A stretch of DNA of 64,000 nucleotides from assembly GCA_022822405.1 (NCBI GenBank), contig JAJEBT010000128.1:18632-82631 (forward strand), written 5' to 3'. This DNA comes from Alphaproteobacteria bacterium (lineage in GTDB: Bacteria; Pseudomonadota; Alphaproteobacteria; MPNO01; UBA830). Shown one piece after another: positions 52,901 through 62,264 of the stretch (the first letter of the stretch is position 1; each line of letters opens with the position of its first letter). The position numbers were made by a program, and so were the translations under genes. Below the pieces are notes generated by a model. That model made no database searches, was not told where the DNA came from, and saw nothing but the letters and a program-made list of their open reading frames with translations.

Positions 52901-53884
52901 ATGATCAGGAGAGACTTGCTTATGGGCGTCGGAGCGGCGCTCGCCCTGTCAACGGCTGCACTGGTGCAGCCGGTGTCGGCTGCAGACACGACCATCCGGA
53001 TAGCGTCGGTCACAGGCCCGGCTCACCATCACAACGTATCGCTGCGCTGGTTTGCAGACCGCGTGGCTGCGAGAGACGTCGGTCTGACAATCGAGGTCCT
53101 GGACGGCGCACAGCTCGGCGGCGAACGGGACTACATCGAAGGCATGATGCTGGGCAGCATCCAGATGGCCCAGGTGTCCACGGCGCCGGTCAGCGGGTTC
53201 ATTCCCGAGTTCGACCTGTTCAGCCTGCCGTACCTGATCCGTGACACGGACCATTTCAAGAAAGTGGTTTCCGGACCGGTCGGCGTCAAGTTCAGTGAAC
53301 TTGCCGAAGGGCGTGGCCTGAAGATTCTGGCCTGGTTCGACAACGGCTATCGCAACGTCTTCAACAAGGTTCGCCCCGTCGTCACGCCCGAAGACATGGA
53401 CGGCTTGAAGATCCGCGTGATGGAAAGCCCGCTGATGGTGAACACGCTGAACGCGATGGGCGGCTCGGCAACCCCGATGTCGTACAGCGAGCTCTATACA
53501 GCGCTGGAACAAGGCGTTCTGGACGGTGGCGAAAACGCCGCCGGCAACGTGCTCAACGACAAGTTCTACGAGGTCAGCAGCTACTTCTCGATGACGCAGC
53601 ATTTCCGTCCGCCGGGGATCGTTGCCATCAGCATGGGGACCTGGAACGGGCTGACCGCCGAACAGCAGGCCGTCCTGACAGAAGAGGCTGCAGCACTGCA
53701 GGACTACGAAATCCAGCTGACTGCAGAAGTCGGCGCAGCCGCCGTCGACGAACTGAGAGCCAAAGGCATGGAGATCAACGAAGCCGATGTCGCCGCGTTC
53801 CGGGAACGCATGGGCCCGGTTTACGAGGACTTCGTTGCCAAGCAAGGCGCTGAACTTCTGGAGATGGTCCAGAACACGCAATAG
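52901..53884 (+). CDS. TRAP transporter substrate-binding protein (DctP family)
   Basis: A 327-aa periplasmic protein with a signal peptide (DLLMGVGAALALSTAALVQPVSAAD). Family segments: EDMDGLKIRVMESPLMVNTLNAMGG, PMSYSELYTALEQGVLDGGENAAGNVL, and the conserved Arg in KIRV. AAAGAGGAGGAAC precedes the ATG. Placing the binding protein last and after hairpins differs from the usual P-Q-M order. A strong hairpin terminator follows. Confidence 0.94.
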   Translation: MIRRDLLMGVGAALALSTAALVQPVSAADTTIRIASVTGPAHHHNVSLRWFADRVAARDVGLTIEVLDGAQLGGERDYIEGMMLGSIQMAQVSTAPVSGFIPEFDLFSLPYLIRDTDHFKKVVSGPVGVKFSELAEGRGLKILAWFDNGYRNVFNKVRPVVTPEDMDGLKIRVMESPLMVNTLNAMGGSATPMSYSELYTALEQGVLDGGENAAGNVLNDKFYEVSSYFSMTQHFRPPGIVAISMGTWNGLTAEQQAVLTEEAAALQDYEIQLTAEVGAAAVDELRAKGMEINEADVAAFRERMGPVYEDFVAKQGAELLEMVQNTQ

Positions 53885-53899
53885 CCGACAGCCAGACTT

Positions 53900-53928
53900 G
53901 CGCGGGCGGGTTTCGTGCCCGCCCGCGC
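53900..53928 (+). terminator. Hairpin terminator after the LacI/TRAP operon
   Basis: GCGCGGGCGGG (53900-53910) pairs perfectly with CCCGCCCGCGC (53918-53928) around a 7-nt loop, 16 nt after the DctP stop and followed by TGTTCCTT. Strong GC stem with a weak T-rich tail. Confidence 0.75.
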
Positions 53929-54205
53929 TGTTCCTTGGCGCCGCGTCCGACGGCATGAACGCATCTCGGCTCAATTGGCGAGATGCCCGCATCTGGCCAG
54001 GGACCACGTTCTTGTCGCCCGACCGGGACGGGAAGATGCGGGACGGATCCGGCAGACCGCATCTTCGTGCAGCGCTGCGGCGTGGCCATCCATTGCGGCG
54101 CAATGGACAGGAATTCGGAAAAAGAGCTCCCGGATTTGGTGCACATCCAGACAGATCGGCAATGCGACGAGGGTCGCGTGGCCCCGATGAGCGCGGCAGG
54201 CGCGA
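53929..54205. other. Intergenic region without recognised gene
   Basis: About 280 bp between convergent operons. An 8-bp inverted repeat GCATCTCG/CGAGATGC (53961-53968 and 53979-53986, loop 10) could be a second terminator. Short open frames exist on both strands, but none shows a ribosome site or recognisable family. Confidence 0.4.
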
Positions 54206-55111
54206 TCAGGTCCGCGCCGGACCGAACAGGGCGGCACATGCAAGGATCATGCCGGCCACCGTTCCGACCATGCCTGCAGCGCTCACCGCATTCTCCGAAC
54301 CAAACCAGGCCGGCCCGCTGGCAGAGAGCGTGAACCCGAGCGTCGCCGCGATGAGCGCGAAGGCGGCGGACCAAGCCACCTGAGCGCCAAGTCGGTTCGT
54401 CATCAGGCGCGCGGCAGCCGGCGGGCAGATGAACATGGCGATCACGATTATGGAGCCGACGGCGTCAAATGCCGCAACGGCGGCGAGTGCCGATGCGATC
54501 ACGATGCCAAGCCCGATTGCCCGCACCGGAAGGCCGAGCGTCCTCGCGAAGCCTTCGTCGAACGTGGAAATCGCGAGCGGACGCCAGAAGGCGGCAAGGC
54601 ACAGTCCGATCACGACGGTCACAAGGCCGATCCGGAACAGTTCGGGTGGAAGCCCCGCAAGCGCCACCGGATCCACGAGCGAAGTCCATCCGGTTGCATC
54701 CAGCCAGATCAGGCTCTCGAGATTGCCGAACAGGGCATGCTCGACATCAAGATGGACTCCGGACGTGTCGGACTTCTCCAGAACCAGCACGCCTGCCGCG
54801 AACATGGCCGTGAACACCACGCCCATTGCCGCGCCGGGCTCGATTCGGCCGAACCGGCGAATGGCCTCGATCAGCACGACAGCCATGACGGCGGAAGCGG
54901 CGGAACCGAGCAGCATCGGCCAGGTCGAGATCGTGCCGGTCACCAGAAACGCGAGAACGATGCCCGGAAGGACAACGTGGCTGATCGCATCGCCGACAAG
55001 CGCCTGCCGCCTCAGGACGAGGAAGTTGCCCGGCAATGCGCAGGCCAGTGCGGCCAGGCTCCCGATCAGCAAGGGAGTCAGCGAGAAGGTGACGAAGTCC
55101 GCACCGTTCAT
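54206..55111 (-). CDS. Metal ABC transporter permease (ABC-3 family), second subunit
   Basis: A 301-aa inner-membrane permease of the manganese/zinc/iron chelate (ABC-3) family. About eight helices, with FLVLRRQALVGDAISHVVLPGIVLAF and AAVAAFDAVGSIIVIAMFICPPAAARL as family motifs. ATG 55111 overlaps the first permease stop (ATGA). Last of a four-gene SitABCD/MntABCD-type operon. Confidence 0.94.
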   Translation of the reverse strand: MNGADFVTFSLTPLLIGSLAALACALPGNFLVLRRQALVGDAISHVVLPGIVLAFLVTGTISTWPMLLGSAASAVMAVVLIEAIRRFGRIEPGAAMGVVFTAMFAAGVLVLEKSDTSGVHLDVEHALFGNLESLIWLDATGWTSLVDPVALAGLPPELFRIGLVTVVIGLCLAAFWRPLAISTFDEGFARTLGLPVRAIGLGIVIASALAAVAAFDAVGSIIVIAMFICPPAAARLMTNRLGAQVAWSAAFALIAATLGFTLSASGPAWFGSENAVSAAGMVGTVAGMILACAALFGPART

Positions 55112-56310
55112 GGCACGGCCTCCGGCGGGCCGATCCTGCGATCGATCTCCACGATCTGATCGGCAGTCAGGACGTCCTCGATCTGGGTCAGCCCGTCGTA
55201 GCGGGCGGCTGCAAGCTCGAGCTCGGGCGTGGCGCGCGCGACTTCCCAGCGTTTCTCGTCCCGGAACGCTCGTGCAGCACGTATGGTGCCCTTTCTTGTC
55301 GGCACGCCGTCCGCACGGGCGAGACCTCGCGCCTTGAGCAAGCGAATCGTCAGAGGTTCGTAGATCGGCTGGCCCTGGGCCAGTGCCAGCAGCCCTTGCC
55401 GCAAGTGGACACCGGTCTGGAAGCGGCGGTGGCGGACAAATGACGAAAGCAGGCCGCGACGCGGCGCGAACGCCATCGAGACCGCGAATGCGCAAAAGCT
55501 CACGAGGACGATCAGCGGACCTGTCGGCAGGTCGGGCGCACTGGCGGAAAGGCCGGCGCCGAGCCAGGCCGCGATGCCCCCGAAAGCACCTGCAAGAATC
55601 ACGACCAGTTCGACCCGGTTTGTCCAGAGCCGGGCCGTAACCGGCGGAATGATGAGAAGCGCGACGATCAGGATGAGACCGACGACCTTCAGCCCGACGA
55701 CAGTGACGCCCAGCACCAGACCCATCATCGTCAGGTCGATCCGGTCAAGCCGCACGCCGCTGGTGGAGGCAAATCCGGGATCGAAGGACACAAGCGACAT
55801 CGGGCGGCGGAAGAGAAAGACGAGAGCGACGACGAGAAGGCCGCCGAGCGCGATCAGGATCGCGTCGGAAAGGAGCATGCCGGCGGTGGACCCCAGCAGG
55901 AATCCCTCGAGACCGGCCTGCTGTCCGGTCGACATGGTCTGGATGATGGTCAGCAGGACGATGCCGAGGCTGAAATAGGCCGACAGGACCGCGCCGATGG
56001 CGGCGTCTTCGGAGAGGCGCGTGCGGGAGGAAAGCCACTGGACGGCAAACAGGCCGGACATCGCCGTGATCGCGGAGCCGGCAAGCAGGCCGGGCAGGTA
56101 TCGTCCGTCATGTCCGGACAGCGTGAGCGCGATAAAGGCGAGGCCGATGCCGGGCAGCGTCGCGTGTGCAATGGCGTCGCTGACGAGCGCGCGCTTGCGC
56201 AGGAACAGGAAGGTTCCGGTGACGCCCGCCGCGATTCCGAGCAGCACGGCGGCGACGGTCACGAGCGTGGCGTTGTAGCCAAGTTGAAACGTCAGCGCGT
56301 CACGCAGCAT
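55108..56310 (-). CDS. Metal ABC transporter permease (ABC-3) with C-terminal cytoplasmic extension
   Basis: A 400-aa protein. The first about 285 residues are an ABC-3 permease (FLFLRKRALVSDAIAHATLPGIGLAF, LIVALLIIPPVTARL). The remaining about 115 residues are soluble, with winged-helix-like segments (TIRLLKARGLARADGVPTRKGTIRAARAFRDEKRWEVARA) as in permease/DtxR-type fusions. The extension may sense metal or dock the ATPase. It follows the ATPase gene by 5 nt and overlaps the second permease. Confidence 0.9.
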   Translation of the reverse strand: MLRDALTFQLGYNATLVTVAAVLLGIAAGVTGTFLFLRKRALVSDAIAHATLPGIGLAFIALTLSGHDGRYLPGLLAGSAITAMSGLFAVQWLSSRTRLSEDAAIGAVLSAYFSLGIVLLTIIQTMSTGQQAGLEGFLLGSTAGMLLSDAILIALGGLLVVALVFLFRRPMSLVSFDPGFASTSGVRLDRIDLTMMGLVLGVTVVGLKVVGLILIVALLIIPPVTARLWTNRVELVVILAGAFGGIAAWLGAGLSASAPDLPTGPLIVLVSFCAFAVSMAFAPRRGLLSSFVRHRRFQTGVHLRQGLLALAQGQPIYEPLTIRLLKARGLARADGVPTRKGTIRAARAFRDEKRWEVARATPELELAAARYDGLTQIEDVLTADQIVEIDRRIGPPEAVP

Positions 56311-56315
56311 CGATC

Positions 56316-57119
56316 TCAGGCGCGCGCCTTCTGCGGATCCCGCACGCCCCGCTCCAAGCGCCCCCCATAGGCCGTCTCCAGTGCCTCCGGCGTGAATGCG
56401 GTCCCGACCGGCCCGTCGCTGATCTTGCGGACGTTCATCACCAGCACGTCGTCGAAATACTCTTCGACCGTCGACAGGTCGTGGTGCACCGCGATCACCG
56501 TCCTGCCGTCCGACCTAAGCGTCTTGAGCACCTTGATGATCGCCCGTTCGGTTGCCGCATCGACGCCTGCGAAGGGTTCATCGAGCAGGTAGAGCATCGC
56601 GTCCTGCGCAAGTGCGCGCGCCAGGAACACGCGCTGCTGCTGCCCGCCCGAGAGCTGGCCGATCTGGCGTGCGGAGAAGTCTTCCATGCCGACGCGCTCC
56701 AAGGCGGTCATGACCATGTCGTCGTGATCGCGACCGTAGCGTCCTAGAAGGCCAAGACGCCGGTAGAGCCCTTGGGCCACGACATCGACAACACGTGCCG
56801 GGAAGTCCCAGTCGACGCTTGCACGTTGCGGTACGTAAGCGACGCGGTCACGGCTCCGGGCCAGCGTCGTTCCAAAGAACGTCGCCTGTCCCGCAAGCGG
56901 CTTGACGATGCCGAGACCTGCCCTGAGAAGCGTGGACTTGCCGGCGCCGTTCGGCCCGATGATCCCGGTGATCCTGCCGGACCGGAACGAGGCGTCCACG
57001 GAAAACACCGCCGGCTTCCGGTCGTAGGCAACCGTCATGCCGCGAATGACGAGCGGACCGCCCTGGGTCGCCCGTTCGCGCATGTCGCGCATGCTCACGT
57101 CTTCAAGCCGTGCCTGCAT
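56316..57119 (-). CDS. Metal ABC transporter ATP-binding protein
   Basis: A 267-aa ATPase of the Mn/Zn importer class: GPNGAGKSTLLRA Walker A, YVPQRASVDWDFPARVVDVV, LSGGQQQRVFLARAL and LLDEPFAGVD. The PQR-x-SVDWDFP stretch is typical of Mn/Fe (SitB/MntB) ATPases. ATG 57119 is chosen for the GGGGAG 8 nt upstream; the GTG at 57137 overlaps the binding-protein stop. Confidence 0.93.
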   Translation of the reverse strand: MQARLEDVSMRDMRERATQGGPLVIRGMTVAYDRKPAVFSVDASFRSGRITGIIGPNGAGKSTLLRAGLGIVKPLAGQATFFGTTLARSRDRVAYVPQRASVDWDFPARVVDVVAQGLYRRLGLLGRYGRDHDDMVMTALERVGMEDFSARQIGQLSGGQQQRVFLARALAQDAMLYLLDEPFAGVDAATERAIIKVLKTLRSDGRTVIAVHHDLSTVEEYFDDVLVMNVRKISDGPVGTAFTPEALETAYGGRLERGVRDPQKARA

Positions 57120-57123
57120 GGCG

Positions 57124-58095
57124 TCAACTCCCCGCACTCAACCGCCCGGACATTCCGCGTGGCGGGACGCTGCCGCCCAGGCCGCCCGCGATGACGGTCA
57201 CGTTGTGGTCGATCATTCCGACATAGGTGCCCTCGTAGGTCCCCGCGGCTCCCATCGCGTCCGAGTATAGTTCGCCGCCAATGCGAACATTCCAGCCCGT
57301 CGCCGCCGTCCCTTCGACAAGGGCGCGGACAAGCCGGTCGGATACCGAACTTTCGACAAAGACCGCCGCAATCCGGCGCTCGACGATGAGGTCGACAAGC
57401 TCGGTCATGCGGTTCAGGCCGGTTTCGCTCTCGGTCGAGATGCCCTGGATCCCGATAACTTCGAAACCGTATGCGCGGCCGAAATAGTTGAAGGCGTCAT
57501 GTGCCGTCACCAGCACCCGTGCCGTCTCCGGCACGGTCGAGAGAACCCGGGAGCTGTAGGCATCCAACCGGTCAAGCTCGGCGAGAAACGCGTCCGCGTT
57601 GGCGGCAAACGCTGCAGCGCCGTCCGGCCTCACGAACGACAGCGCATCGCGCGTCGCGAGGGTCGCGAGCCGCCAGAGGCCAGGATCCATCCAGACATGC
57701 GGATCAAAACGGTCGGCGTAATCGTCATGCGCGATCCTGAGGTTCTCCGGAACGGCCTCGGCGAGCGCCACGACCGGAACGCGGCGAGCGAGTTCGGCAA
57801 GCACGTCCTCCATCTGCGCCTCAAGGTAAAGACCGTTCCAGAGCACGAGATCCGCCTTCGCCGTTGCGACGATATCCGTCCGGGTCTGGCGATAGGAATG
57901 CGGATCGACGCCCGGACCCATCAGGGCCTTGACCTCGACCAGGTCGCCGCCGACCCGACGCGCCGCATCAGCCGTCATGCCTGTCGTGGCCACGACCTTG
58001 AGCGGCCGGCCCGCTACGGCGGCGACGGGGGCCGGCAGGCCAGCGGCGAGAAATCCGCTGCCCAGCCCCGTCAATAGTGTCCGTCTCGTGGCCAT
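57124..58095 (-). CDS. Metal ABC transporter substrate-binding protein (TroA/MntC family)
   Basis: A 323-aa periplasmic solute-binding protein of cluster A-I. The N-terminus carries RR with a hydrophobic leader ([21 protein letters not shown]), possibly Tat. Metal ligands are visible: His in GPGVDPHSY, His in FDPHVWMDP, Glu in GISTESETG, and Asp in LYSDAMG. The His/His/Glu/Asp set and the lack of a His-rich loop favour manganese over zinc. First gene of the operon, divergent from copA. Confidence 0.93.
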   Translation of the reverse strand: MATRRTLLTGLGSGFLAAGLPAPVAAVAGRPLKVVATTGMTADAARRVGGDLVEVKALMGPGVDPHSYRQTRTDIVATAKADLVLWNGLYLEAQMEDVLAELARRVPVVALAEAVPENLRIAHDDYADRFDPHVWMDPGLWRLATLATRDALSFVRPDGAAAFAANADAFLAELDRLDAYSSRVLSTVPETARVLVTAHDAFNYFGRAYGFEVIGIQGISTESETGLNRMTELVDLIVERRIAAVFVESSVSDRLVRALVEGTAATGWNVRIGGELYSDAMGAAGTYEGTYVGMIDHNVTVIAGGLGGSVPPRGMSGRLSAGS

Positions 58096-58113
58096 CTGAT
58101 CACGCACCCTGTA

Positions 58114-58130
58114 TTGAGAATAAGTCGCAA
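58114..58130. promoter_or_regulatory. Possible Fur-superfamily box upstream of the metal transporter
   Basis: TTGAGAATAAGTCGCAA, 19-35 bp upstream of the metal-binding-protein start, resembles TGAGAAT-type Fur/Mur sites. The adjoining CGCAATTGCG (58126-58135) is a perfect palindrome. A further inverted repeat TTGCGA-CCCGT-TCGCAA lies at 58142-58158. Assignment is tentative. Confidence 0.35.
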
Positions 58131-58200
58131 TTGCGGCATACTTGCGACCCGTTCGCAAAAATGTCAAGCCCCTTGTCCTCGTCGCCGGGAATTTCCGGCC

Positions 58201-58231
58201 TTGACCCTCCAGTCACTGGACTCTTTAAGTC
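58201..58231 (+). promoter_or_regulatory. CueR-type promoter/operator of copA
   Basis: TTGACC (58201-58206) as -35, a palindrome TCCAGT-C-ACTGGA (58208-58220) in the spacer, and TAAGTC (58226-58231) as -10 with a 19-bp gap. This is the overlong spacer and spacer-borne dyad characteristic of MerR/CueR-activated promoters. cueR is encoded directly after copA. Confidence 0.8.
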
Positions 58232-58238
58232 ATCGATC

Positions 58239-60461
58239 ATGGAAGACACGGTTCAGTCAACGCAGCGATTCCGGGTCGAAGGACTCCATTGCGCGTCCTG
58301 CAAGGCACGGCTGGAAGCCGCGCTCGCCGCCGTTCCGGGCATCCTGGAAGCGCAAGTCAATCTCGCGGATGCCAGCGCAACGCTTTCCATGCTCGGCTCC
58401 GTGACACCGCTCAGCATCCAGGAAGCCGCAGAGCGTTCGGGCTATGGACTGGAGATCGATTCCGGCGGCTTCCCGGAACCGGAGAAACAGGAAGAAACGA
58501 CGCGCCTCGCCCGCGACACGCTGGTCGCCGCGGCACTCGTCCTGCCGGTCTTCCTGGTCGAGATGGGGGGGCACGTCTACCCGCCCGTGCATCACTTCGT
58601 GGAACGGTCAATCGGACTTCAGGCAAGCTGGGTGCTTCAGTTCCTGCTCGTTGGAGCGGCCTTGGCGGGACCTGGGCGCCGCTTCATCGAGAGCGGCGTG
58701 CCGTCTCTGCTGCGAGGCCGCCCCGACATGAATGCGCTCGTAGCACTGGGCACCTCGGCGGCCTTCGGGTATTCGACGGTGGCAACCTTCCTTCCTTCCC
58801 TGCTCCCGGCGGGCACACGGGCCGTCTATTTCGAGGCGGCGGGCGTGATCATCGTGCTGATCCTTTTCGGTCGACTCCTGGAGGCGCGGGCCAAGGGCAA
58901 GGCGGGCTCGGCAATCCAGGCCCTGATCGGGATGCAACCGCAAGTTGCCCGGGTCGTGACCGAGACCGGCGAGGAGGAACGCCTGATCGAACGCCTGCAA
59001 CCTGGCGACCTGGTCCGCGTACGCCCCGGCGAGCGGGTTCCCGTGGACGGGATCGTCGCGGATGGCAGTTCGCTGGTCGACGAGAGCATGCTGACCGGCG
59101 AACCCCTTCCGGTGGCCAAGGCTGGCGGCGACGCCGTCACGGGTGCAACCGTAAACGGCGAGGGCGCACTCCTGGTCAGGGCGACGCGGGTCGGTCGCGA
59201 CACCGTGCTCGCGAGGATCGTGCAGATGGTGCGAGACGCGCAGGCCACGCGCCTTCCCGTCGAGGCCCTGGTCGACCGGGTCACGGCGTGGTTCGTGCCC
59301 GCCGTCATGCTGGTCGCCGTCGCGACCTTCGTGATCTGGCTTGCCGTCGCGCCGGAACTTGCGCTTGTCGCCGGCGTTTCGGTCCTGATCGTCGCCTGCC
59401 CCTGCGCCATGGGACTCGCCGTGCCGACATCCATCATGACAGGAACCGGGCGTGCTGCGGAACTCGGCGTGCTGTTCCGGCAAGGCGACGCATTGCAGCG
59501 CCTGAGCAGCGTCGACACGATCGCCTTCGACAAGACGGGCACGCTGACCGAAGGGACTCCCTGTCTGACGCATGTGGAGGTTGCCGAAGGGTTTGAGCGC
59601 CCGGAGGTGCTCAAGGCCACGGCGGCGGTCGAGGCGCTGTCAGAACATCCCGTCGCGCACGCCGTGACGAATGCCGTCGAGAAATGGCCGGAAGCCGACG
59701 GATTCCGATCCCTGTCCGGTCGGGGCGTCGTGGCGACAGTCGGCAACCAGCTCGTCCGGATCGGCTCGGCGCGGATGATGACAGAGGCCGGGATTGACAT
59801 CTCCGCGTTGGCCGATGCGGCCAAGGAACGGGCCCGACTTGGCGAAACTGCGTTCTTTGTCGGCATCGGCACCCGGTTGGCGGCCGTTCTGTCGGTCGCG
59901 GACCCGGTGAAGGACACCGCCATCGACGCGATCAGGGACCTGAACACGGGTGGCCATCGGGTCGCCCTGGTCTCAGGTGACGGTCGCGATGCGGCGGAAG
60001 CGATCGCCCAACGGCTGGGCATCGGGGAGGTCTTCGCGGACGCGCTTCCGGAAGCGAAGACTGCCGTCATCCATGATCTTTCAAGTCCGGGCACGCTTGC
60101 CTTCGTCGGCGACGGCATCAATGACGCGCCCGCGCTCGCGACGGCGGATGTCGGCATCGCCATTGGCACAGGTACCGATGTCGCGATCGAGTCCGCCGAC
60201 GTGGTCCTGACGTCCGGCGACCCGCGAGGCGTCGTCACGGCCATCGGTCTCAGCCGCGACACGATGCGGAACATCCGGCAGAACCTGGCCTGGGCTTTCG
60301 GCTACAACATCCTGCTGATCCCGGTCGCGGCGGGAGCGCTCTATCCTGCGTTCGGAATCCTGCTGTCGCCAATGCTGGCGGCCGCGGCCATGGCACTGTC
60401 GAGCGTCGCCGTCGTGACCAACGCGCTCAGGCTGCGCCGCTCCGAAGGAGGGTTGACATGA
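58239..60461 (+). CDS. copA: Copper-exporting P1B-type ATPase
   Basis: A 740-aa Cu(I) efflux pump. One N-terminal HMA domain with CASC (Cys18, Cys21), TGE actuator loop (MLTGEPLPV), ion-channel CPC in [14 protein letters not shown], phosphorylation [18 protein letters not shown], and [10 protein letters not shown] hinge. ATG 58239 begins the HMA domain at the right distance. No Shine-Dalgarno is seen, and the promoter -10 ends 7 nt upstream, implying a leaderless mRNA. Overlaps cueR (ATGA). Confidence 0.96.
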   Translation: MEDTVQSTQRFRVEGLHCASCKARLEAALAAVPGILEAQVNLADASATLSMLGSVTPLSIQEAAERSGYGLEIDSGGFPEPEKQEETTRLARDTLVAAALVLPVFLVEMGGHVYPPVHHFVERSIGLQASWVLQFLLVGAALAGPGRRFIESGVPSLLRGRPDMNALVALGTSAAFGYSTVATFLPSLLPAGTRAVYFEAAGVIIVLILFGRLLEARAKGKAGSAIQALIGMQPQVARVVTETGEEERLIERLQPGDLVRVRPGERVPVDGIVADGSSLVDESMLTGEPLPVAKAGGDAVTGATVNGEGALLVRATRVGRDTVLARIVQMVRDAQATRLPVEALVDRVTAWFVPAVMLVAVATFVIWLAVAPELALVAGVSVLIVACPCAMGLAVPTSIMTGTGRAAELGVLFRQGDALQRLSSVDTIAFDKTGTLTEGTPCLTHVEVAEGFERPEVLKATAAVEALSEHPVAHAVTNAVEKWPEADGFRSLSGRGVVATVGNQLVRIGSARMMTEAGIDISALADAAKERARLGETAFFVGIGTRLAAVLSVADPVKDTAIDAIRDLNTGGHRVALVSGDGRDAAEAIAQRLGIGEVFADALPEAKTAVIHDLSSPGTLAFVGDGINDAPALATADVGIAIGTGTDVAIESADVVLTSGDPRGVVTAIGLSRDTMRNIRQNLAWAFGYNILLIPVAAGALYPAFGILLSPMLAAAAMALSSVAVVTNALRLRRSEGGLT

Positions 60462-60844
60462 ACATTGGCGAAGCGGCGAAGGCCGCCGGCCTGCCGGTCA
60501 AGACAATTCGCTACTACGAGGACATCGGCCTCGTGCGGCCCGCCCGGAGCGAAAACGGGTACCGCGTATTTGCCGAATCCGATCTTCACAAGCTGAATTT
60601 CCTCGGGCGGTCACGCGCGCTGGGCTTCTCGATCGAGGATTGCCGGGCGCTCCTCGCGCTCTACGAGGACGGAACGCGGTCAAGTTCGGAAGTGCGCGAG
60701 ATCGCCGAGCGTCATCTCGCGGACATCGAAGGCAAGATCACCGACCTCCAGTCCCTGCGAGACACGCTGGCCCATCTGGTCGCAAGCTGCGCCGGCGACG
60801 CACGACCGGACTGCCCGATTCTCGACAACCTGAGCGGCGACTGA
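60458..60844 (+). CDS. cueR: Copper-responsive MerR-family regulator
   Basis: A 128-aa MerR-type activator: [38 protein letters not shown], a dimerisation helix, and a metal loop C111-x7-C119 ([13 protein letters not shown]) matching the CueR Cys112/Cys120 pair for Cu(I). It probably activates the copA promoter, which has the matching dyad, so copA-cueR form an autoregulated operon. Confidence 0.95.
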   Translation: MNIGEAAKAAGLPVKTIRYYEDIGLVRPARSENGYRVFAESDLHKLNFLGRSRALGFSIEDCRALLALYEDGTRSSSEVREIAERHLADIEGKITDLQSLRDTLAHLVASCAGDARPDCPILDNLSGD

Positions 60845-61071
60845 CACGTGTCGCCCGGTCGGTCAGAAAGGCGTCGGCCCGCACCGGGATCTCTGCAGGC
60901 ACGGACTTCAAGGCAAGCGCAAGAGCGAGTGTGTCCATTCGGCATCGAAGGCGCGGGAGGTCGCCTGCAGGCTGCGCGGCCGTCTTGGAATCGTTGCAAG
61001 GCAGTGCTACAGCTTGGACACGCGAGCGCGGATTTTCCGGTATCGCGCAACAAGCAAAGGAGGACAAGGTC

Positions 61072-61497
61072 CTGTCACAAATCAGGGACGCGGTCCGTGG
61101 CGAGGCCGCCGAGAACGCTGGAACGACTGTGTCCGGCAAAGCCAACATCCTCACGAGCGAATCGCTCGTAGGCGTAATCCTGACATCGCTGAACGACATC
61201 AAGGCCGAGGGAGTCGTGAAGATCGACCTCCGCGGCAAGAGCCAGATTGCGGACTGGATGGTCATCGCCTCCGGCGGTTCGTCGCGGCAGGTAACGGCCA
61301 TATCCGAACATCTCGTGGACAGGTTGAAACAGGATCACGGTCGCCTCTCCAGGATCGAGGGAAAGGACGCCGGCGACTGGGTGCTGATCGACCTCGGAGA
61401 CGCGATCGTTCACGTCTTCAGGCCGGAAGTGCGTGAGTTCTACCAGCTCGAGAAGCTCTGGATGACGCCCGGCCAGGCCGCCGCGTCCGGCACGTGA
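61072..61497 (+). CDS. rsfS: Ribosomal silencing factor RsfS (Iojap/YbeB)
   Basis: Binds the large ribosomal subunit (L14) and blocks subunit joining in stationary phase. The conserved core is SLNDIKAEGVVKIDLRGKSQIADWMVIASGGSSRQVTAISEHLVDRLK and GDWVLIDLGDAIVHVFRPEVREFYQLEKLW. The start is unusual: AAAGGAGG (61056-61063) sits 8 nt before a CTG at 61072, giving 141 aa. GTG 61129, without a good ribosome site, would give 122 aa, closer to many relatives. Paired with rlmH, the usual arrangement. Confidence 0.92.
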   Translation: MSQIRDAVRGEAAENAGTTVSGKANILTSESLVGVILTSLNDIKAEGVVKIDLRGKSQIADWMVIASGGSSRQVTAISEHLVDRLKQDHGRLSRIEGKDAGDWVLIDLGDAIVHVFRPEVREFYQLEKLWMTPGQAAASGT

Positions 61498-61510
61498 GTC
61501 TCCACGTTCA

Positions 61511-61978
61511 ATGAGGCTGCAGATCGCGGCGGTCGGTCGCCTCAGGTCCGGACCCGAAGCTGACCTCGTCAGCGACTATCTTGCGCGGACCGGAAGGACC
61601 GGCATGCAGGTCGGGATCGGCCCCGTGAGCATCCAGGAAGTCGAAGCCCGGAAGGGCGGCACGCAGGAAGAGGCCAGGCTTCTCGCGAAAGCGACAGCCG
61701 ACGCGAAGCCGCTGGTGGTGCTTGACGAGCGCGGCACCTCCTTGAATTCACCCGGCCTGGCAGCGCGACTTGAAGCGTGGCGTGACCAAGGCCACCGTCA
61801 AGCCGCCTTCGTGATCGGCGGTGCTGACGGCATCGCATCGACGCTCCGGGGCCGTGCGGACCTGGTCCTGGGCCTTGGTCCCATGGTCTGGCCGCACATG
61901 CTGGTGCGCGTCATGCTGGCCGAACAACTCTACCGCTCGGTATCGATCCTGTCAGGCGGCCCGTACCACAGGGGGTGA
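61511..61978 (+). CDS. rlmH: 23S rRNA (pseudouridine1915-N3)-methyltransferase RlmH
   Basis: A 155-aa SPOUT-fold enzyme methylating pseudouridine 1915 in helix 69. Family blocks: N-terminal MRLQIAAVGRL, LVVLDERGTSLNSPGLAARL, FVIGGADG (SAM knot) and the C-terminal EQLYRSVSILSGGPYHRG. Normal length. Follows rsfS after 13 nt. Confidence 0.96.
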   Translation: MRLQIAAVGRLRSGPEADLVSDYLARTGRTGMQVGIGPVSIQEVEARKGGTQEEARLLAKATADAKPLVVLDERGTSLNSPGLAARLEAWRDQGHRQAAFVIGGADGIASTLRGRADLVLGLGPMVWPHMLVRVMLAEQLYRSVSILSGGPYHRG

Positions 61979-62264
61979 ACGCAGGGATCGTGCCGCGGCG
62001 CAGGCGGTCACCTGCAGGCGCGCCCGGCGAGATTCATGCCCAATTGCGCCGAGCCGCCACCCGCGGTCGTTCAAGCAACGGCGTCGGGGGCCTCGCGCCC
62101 GATGATCTCCTGGAGTCCCGCGAAGCCCGGACATGCCCGGTTCCTGGCCGGTGAACGGGGCGGTCTCCACCCGAAGGGACGTCTCGGCAGATGCATCCAC
62201 CCGATTGCGAAATTCGGCCGCCGGCGAGCCCGGTTCCTTGACCGACCCCCGCCCGGGCCTTCCG
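61979..62264. other. Intergenic region without recognised gene
   Basis: About 285 bp between convergent rlmH and glpK. The open frames here are GC-rich shadows with Arg/Pro-heavy translations and no family resemblance. No strong terminator hairpin with a T-tract was found. Confidence 0.4.

Noticed and set aside
52795..52901. Intrinsic terminator ending the M24 operon segment
   Set aside because: The hairpins lack a T-tract and the downstream dctP gene clearly belongs to the same transporter, so attenuation or processing is more likely than full termination.
53930..54205. Short ORFs downstream of the dctP terminator
   Set aside because: Several overlapping frames are open, but none has a ribosome site, family match or consistent codon use.
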